In this document: one piece after another, positions 60,656-64,000 of the stretch
How positions within the stretch are numbered: position 1 is the stretch's first letter
Layout of the letters: each line of letters starts with the position of its first letter
Assembly (NCBI RefSeq): GCF_048282545.1
Contig: NZ_CP182485.1
Coordinates: 434,001 to 498,000 of the forward strand
Length of the DNA stretch: 64,000 nt
Origin: Opacimonas immobilis
GTDB taxonomy: Bacteria; Pseudomonadota; Gammaproteobacteria; Enterobacterales; Alteromonadaceae
Direction of reading: 5' to 3'
Notes under the pieces: generated by a model
Seen by the model: only the letters and a program-made list of their open reading frames with translations
The model's database searches: none
Told to the model about the DNA's origin: nothing
Made by a program: the position numbers and the translations under genes

Positions 60656-60970
60656 TTAGAATACGCGTTTTTGCTTAGCAACCCAAGCAAAATGCTGTTG
60701 CAGTTCGGGATCGGCTAGGATTTTATCAAGTGTGTCGTAATGCTTCGCCAACGTCATCTCATCATAGCGTTTATGTAATCCGGTGTGGCACATGCGGCAT
60801 ATTTCGATGCCTTGATTCAACATCGCTTTATCGAAATGTTTGCGAAAAAACGTGCGGCGGTGCATTTTACGCGGGATCAGATGATGAAACGTCAAGTGGA
60901 CCACGCGTCCACATAAAGGACAGGTGCCGTGCTTTTTTTTTGACTCTTTTTGTGGGTTATTGCGTATCAC
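60656..60970 (-). CDS. HNH nuclease
   Basis: About 104 residues from a GTG at 60970; the frame is open to 61063, but that would run over the start of the divergent CPXCG gene. Zinc Cys pairs CPLCGR and CRMCHTG flank the HNH core LTFHHLIPRKMHRR. It is similar to stand-alone HNH proteins of the YisB type. It is translationally close to the VRR-NUC gene, so it may supply nicking for the same pathway. The start remains uncertain, as no ribosome site is seen. Confidence 0.75.
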   Translation of the reverse strand: MIRNNPQKESKKKHGTCPLCGRVVHLTFHHLIPRKMHRRTFFRKHFDKAMLNQGIEICRMCHTGLHKRYDEMTLAKHYDTLDKILADPELQQHFAWVAKQKRVF

Positions 60971-60986
60971 TAGTAAAGGAGTATCT

Positions 60987-61178
60987 ATGAGTTTAACTGA
61001 AGCGAACACTTTCGAGTGTCCATATTGCATGGTCGTCAACGACATTGAGGTCGACCTGCACAACGATTTGGGGCAACAACAAATCGTCGATTGCCAAATT
61101 TGCTGTGCGCCTATTGAAGTATACGTTCATGACAGTGGTTTTGGACTAGAAATTATTGCCAAACGGGATGATGAATAA
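60987..61178 (+). CDS. CPXCG-motif zinc-ribbon protein
   Basis: 63 residues. Two Cys pairs, FECPYCMVVN and VDCQICCAPIEV, form a small zinc ribbon. AAGGAG precedes the ATG. Family function unknown. It overlaps the start region of the flavin-reductase-like gene. Confidence 0.85.
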   Translation: MSLTEANTFECPYCMVVNDIEVDLHNDLGQQQIVDCQICCAPIEVYVHDSGFGLEIIAKRDDE

Positions 61179-61179
61179 T

Positions 61180-61791
61180 ATGAAATGTTATACACCCAGT
61201 GATCTGGGACACATGGACAAGTTTTATCGCGCGAACTTCGTCAATTCGTTATCGGGTGTTAAATCGGCTAACTTAGTCGGAACCAAAGGTCGCAATGGCA
61301 TTGAGAATCTAGCCATCGTAAGCTCTGTGTTTCACGTTGGCGCAAACCCTCCCTTAATGGGGGTGTTAATGCGTCCTCATACCGTGCCACGCGATAGCCT
61401 GCGAAATATGAAAGAAACCGGATTATTCACTCTCAATCACGTCAACAGTTCGATTGCGCAAGCTGCCCATCAAACGTCTGCGCGTTATCCTGAAGATGAA
61501 TCTGAGTTTACGGCAACGGGCCTGACACCTTTTTATTCACACGAGTTTAAAGCGCCTTATGTACAAGAATCTCACCTGCGGATCGGCCTTGAGGTACAAG
61601 ACATTCAAAAGCTCGACATCAATCAGACTGAATTGGTCATTGGCCAAATTGTGGAAGTATTTGTTGACGAAAAGATCGTTTCTGAAACCGGCTATTTAGA
61701 CATCGAAGCGATTGATACTATTGGTATTACCGGTTTAGATAGTTATCATAAAATCCAACGCATCGCTCAATATGAGTACGCTAAAGCTTAG
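61180..61791 (+). CDS. flavin reductase-like FMN-binding protein
   Basis: 203 residues from the ATG at 61180; 61171 is a near alternative, overlapping the CPXCG stop. A split-barrel FMN fold: FVNSLSGVKSANLVGTK, NLAIVSSVFHVGANPPLMG, and SHLRIGLEVQDI. Members reduce flavin or hold FMN as redox partners; a specific partner is not evident, though a HiPIP electron carrier is encoded nearby. Confidence 0.8.
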   Translation: MKCYTPSDLGHMDKFYRANFVNSLSGVKSANLVGTKGRNGIENLAIVSSVFHVGANPPLMGVLMRPHTVPRDSLRNMKETGLFTLNHVNSSIAQAAHQTSARYPEDESEFTATGLTPFYSHEFKAPYVQESHLRIGLEVQDIQKLDINQTELVIGQIVEVFVDEKIVSETGYLDIEAIDTIGITGLDSYHKIQRIAQYEYAKA

Positions 61792-61814
61792 CGACAAAGA
61801 ACAACAAATAGAAT

Positions 61815-61982
61815 ATGACGACTAATCTCGACCCAAATTTTGACCAACTAATCATTATTTGCGGTATTGCCGCGGTACTGGTAATTGGCATAATCTTGTT
61901 TGTGATCAAACTTCCCAGCGAAGAACGCGAATATAATGATTCCAATACTGATAATAAAGACGAATCAAATTTAAACGAATGA
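61815..61982 (+). CDS. small single-helix membrane protein
   Basis: 55 residues: a short acidic N-terminus, one hydrophobic helix (LIIICGIAAVLVIGIILFVI) and a charged, Asn/Asp-rich tail ending NLNE. Stop TGA at 61980-61982, 10 bp before the HiPIP start and overlapping its ribosome site GAGG. It is likely part of the HiPIP operon. No family recognised. Confidence 0.55.
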   Translation: MTTNLDPNFDQLIIICGIAAVLVIGIILFVIKLPSEEREYNDSNTDNKDESNLNE

Positions 61983-61992
61983 GGAAACTACA

Positions 61993-62277
61993 ATGAAAAA
62001 CTTAAACCGACGTGACTTCTTAAAGTGGTCAGGTGCGTCTTTAATCGGCGTTACCTTTGGCGGTGTTGCCCTACGCGCTCATGCGGAACAAGTGGATCCT
62101 TCTGATCCACAAGCGGCTGCACTCAAATACACCCATGAATCCAAGGTGGAAGGCCAGTACTGTAATAACTGTGCATATATCCAAGCTCAAGGTGAAGATT
62201 GGTTACCTTGCGCCTTATTCCCTAGTAAGAAAGTGTCTTCTAAGGGCTGGTGTAACGTCTGGACCAAGAAGCCTTAA
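61993..62277 (+). CDS. high-potential iron-sulfur protein
   Basis: 94 residues. A Tat signal (NRRDFLKWSGASLIG) sends the folded protein to the periplasm. The four cluster Cys are in YCNNCAYIQ, LPCALF and GWCNVWTK, spaced as in HiPIP (C-x2-C...C...C). It carries one electron between the bc1 complex and oxidases or other acceptors. Confidence 0.93.
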   Translation: MKNLNRRDFLKWSGASLIGVTFGGVALRAHAEQVDPSDPQAAALKYTHESKVEGQYCNNCAYIQAQGEDWLPCALFPSKKVSSKGWCNVWTKKP

Positions 62278-62403
62278 AGTAAAGCCATTGCTTGGCTTAC
62301 GATTGTGTAAGCCAAGCTCATCCCTTCTGATTGTATTCCCTCCACTGCCTCTGTACACTTAGTCCTGACGACAAAACACATAATAAGGGTTAGGGAAACA
62401 ACA

Positions 62404-63894
62404 ATGAAATTAGCAATCATAATTTGTTCTGTGTTCGCGCTCTGTGTGACATCCACAATGACGTTGGCTGAATCCACATCAGTGCCTGAGCCGGTTCGCT
62501 CAATCACGGAACACTCAATCAAAATTCAAGATAAAACCATCAAATATGAGGTTATTGCTGGCGATACGCATATCCTGAATGAAGCTGGCGAGGCCATTGC
62601 TAATATATTCAGTACCGCTTATTTTCGGACCAATACCAAAAACCCCAACCGCCCTGTATTATTTATTTTTAACGGTGGGCCTGGGTCGTCGAGTGTGTGG
62701 CTGCACATGGGTATTTATGGACCAAAGAAGGTCGTTATTGGTTCGGATGCTGAAGCCGTCGGTTCCCCACCCTATGCAATATTAGATAATCCTGACAGCT
62801 TAATTGATATTGCCGATATGGTCTTTATTGACCCTCCTGGAACGGGGTATTCACGTGCCATTGGCGTCGGTGAAAACAAAGATTTTTGGGGCGTCAAAGA
62901 AGACGCTGTGATTATGTCTGAATTTGTGCGCAGTTTTACCCGAGAGTATAACTTATTTAACCGTCCGAAATACTTATCTGGGGAAAGTTACGGCACCACT
63001 CGCGCAGGTGCTATGGTCAAAGAACTGCAAGAGGGTTGGGGCTCGTATGACTTGAGCGGGGTATTTTTGATTTCCTCCATAGTGGATTTTCAAACTGGAG
63101 ATTTTAAAGCGGGCAATGACCTACCTTACATCACGTTTTTGCCCACCTATGCAGCTACCGCATGGTATCATCAGGCGATTGACCGCACTGGTTTTGTATC
63201 GCTAGAAGCCTTTTTGGATGAGGTAAGAGAATTTGCGCTCAATGACTATGCAACAACGTTGTTAAAAGGTCAAAGAGCAACAGATTTAGAGCGCTTCGAG
63301 GTAAGTAAGCAGTTACAACGATTTACAGGCCTATCAGCCGAGTTTTTGCGATTATCCAATCTGCGCATCAATGAATTTCAATTCATGAAAGCGTTATTGC
63401 GTGAACGTGGCATTCGTGTGGGTCGCTTAGACAGTCGCTATGTTGGCCAAAATACCGATAACATCAGTTATCAATTTGAAGCGGATCCCTCCGCATACGC
63501 CATAGACGGCGCCTATACCGCAGCCATCAATGATTATTTCCGCACTGAACTCAACGTGAAGCGCAACGTGCGCTATCATATTTTGAGTGGTAACGTGTTT
63601 AGCAACTGGAACTGGTTGTATGAACGCAACGCTCGATCCCAGGGCTTTTTGAACGTCACGCCATTTTTGGCGACCGCACAAAAACAAAATAAAGATTTTA
63701 GAATTTTCGTCGCCAACGGTTATTATGACCTAGCGACACCGTTTTTTGCGACGGAACACTCTATGCATCACAATGACATCGATTTGTCTCGTGTGACCAT
63801 GAAGTATTATGAAGCAGGACACATGATGTATATTCATCATCCTTCACTTAAAGCGCTGGCCGATGATATGCGCGCTTTTTTAACTCAAGAGTAA
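62404..63894 (+). CDS. S10-family serine carboxypeptidase
   Basis: 496 residues. Signal peptide (MKLAIIICSVFALCVTSTM to LAES). The oxyanion/substrate motif FNGGPGSSSVWLHMG, the nucleophile in YLSGESYGTTRAG, then the Asp (NGYYDLATP) and His (YEAGHMMYIHH) of the triad are in place. It removes C-terminal residues from peptides in the periplasm or outside. 126 bp separate it from the HiPIP gene. Confidence 0.9.
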   Translation: MKLAIIICSVFALCVTSTMTLAESTSVPEPVRSITEHSIKIQDKTIKYEVIAGDTHILNEAGEAIANIFSTAYFRTNTKNPNRPVLFIFNGGPGSSSVWLHMGIYGPKKVVIGSDAEAVGSPPYAILDNPDSLIDIADMVFIDPPGTGYSRAIGVGENKDFWGVKEDAVIMSEFVRSFTREYNLFNRPKYLSGESYGTTRAGAMVKELQEGWGSYDLSGVFLISSIVDFQTGDFKAGNDLPYITFLPTYAATAWYHQAIDRTGFVSLEAFLDEVREFALNDYATTLLKGQRATDLERFEVSKQLQRFTGLSAEFLRLSNLRINEFQFMKALLRERGIRVGRLDSRYVGQNTDNISYQFEADPSAYAIDGAYTAAINDYFRTELNVKRNVRYHILSGNVFSNWNWLYERNARSQGFLNVTPFLATAQKQNKDFRIFVANGYYDLATPFFATEHSMHHNDIDLSRVTMKYYEAGHMMYIHHPSLKALADDMRAFLTQE

Positions 63895-63904
63895 TTTCTT
63901 TTTC

Positions 63905-64000
63905 ATGGCTTATATCCAACTCAAAATCAATATGATCGCCGAGCACGCTGAAAGCTTAGGCGACATGCTCAGTGCCAATGGTGCTCAGGCCGTAACCTTT
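63905..64000 (+). CDS. prmA: ribosomal protein L11 methyltransferase, N-terminal part
   Basis: The first 32 codons, reading MAYIQLKINMIAEHAES and NGAQAVTF, match the N-terminal domain of PrmA, which trimethylates ribosomal protein L11. The gene runs off the right edge. In related gammaproteobacteria it often follows accC directly; here about 17 kb lies between. Confidence 0.8.
   Translation, partial: MAYIQLKINMIAEHAESLGDMLSANGAQAVTF

Overview
The window reads as chromosome of a marine gammaproteobacterium of the Alteromonadales (Alteromonadaceae-like). The grounds are the gene families (lipoprotein amylase, DcaP-like porin, CheB-CheR-PAS protein, HiPIP, Dld-II-type lactate dehydrogenase), the aroQ-accB-accC and groSL-fxsA neighbourhoods, and moderate G+C. 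The species cannot be fixed from the sequence alone. I see no tRNA, rRNA or CRISPR array.

Layout. 1-5.1 kb: start of gnd, a fructokinase, an AlkC-type DNA glycosylase, a small membrane protein and a surface lipoprotein amylase. 5.1-9.6 kb: methylglyoxal synthase and glycerol catabolism (glpK, glpR, glpD) with a good GlpR operator; glpF is not here. 9.6-15.7 kb: EVE protein, SWIM-finger protein, CheB-CheR-PAS protein and a response regulator. 16-19.2 kb: YgiQ-type radical SAM protein and a membrane desaturase. 19.4-22.2 kb: a sensor kinase gene broken by a complete IS3-family element (20915-22134, 4-bp target duplication GGCC).

22.4-28.7 kb: a Tn7-like transposon core, tnsA-tnsB-tnsC-tnsD, lying directly downstream of glmS. 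Its right end stops 24 bp past the glmS stop codon, and three TnsB-site-like repeats sit at exact 20-bp spacing inside that end. The protein lengths (TnsB 702 aa, TnsD 509 aa) are close to those of Tn7. No tnsE, no cargo and no convincing left end were found, so the element looks truncated or reduced.

28.7-33.7 kb: amino-sugar supply (glmS, a DeoR-type regulator, glmU) plus rlmA. 33.7-37.2 kb: EamA permease, ogt and speA. 37.3-41.5 kb: groL, groS with a sigma-32-like promoter, an amidohydrolase and fxsA. 41.6-44.1 kb: dsbD and a stand-alone H-NOX gas sensor. 44.2-46.5 kb: aroQ-accB-accC. prmA, which often lies just after this cluster, begins only at 63905, so about 17 kb separates them. That block holds a desaturase with a divergent AraC-type regulator, small proteins, a porin, a LysR regulator with a D-lactate dehydrogenase, an Slp lipoprotein, a Fur-controlled TonB receptor, a DUF2805 protein, a two-gene nuclease operon (HNH protein, then a FAN1-like VRR-NUC protein fused to a DEDDh exonuclease), a CPXCG protein, a flavin-reductase-like protein, a HiPIP gene with a small membrane ORF in front of it, and an S10 peptidase.

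Most novel-looking items: the VRR-NUC/DEDDh fusion operon with its HNH partner, the truncated-looking Tn7-like core at attTn7, the orphan H-NOX, and the ordered repeats between the desaturase and AraC genes.
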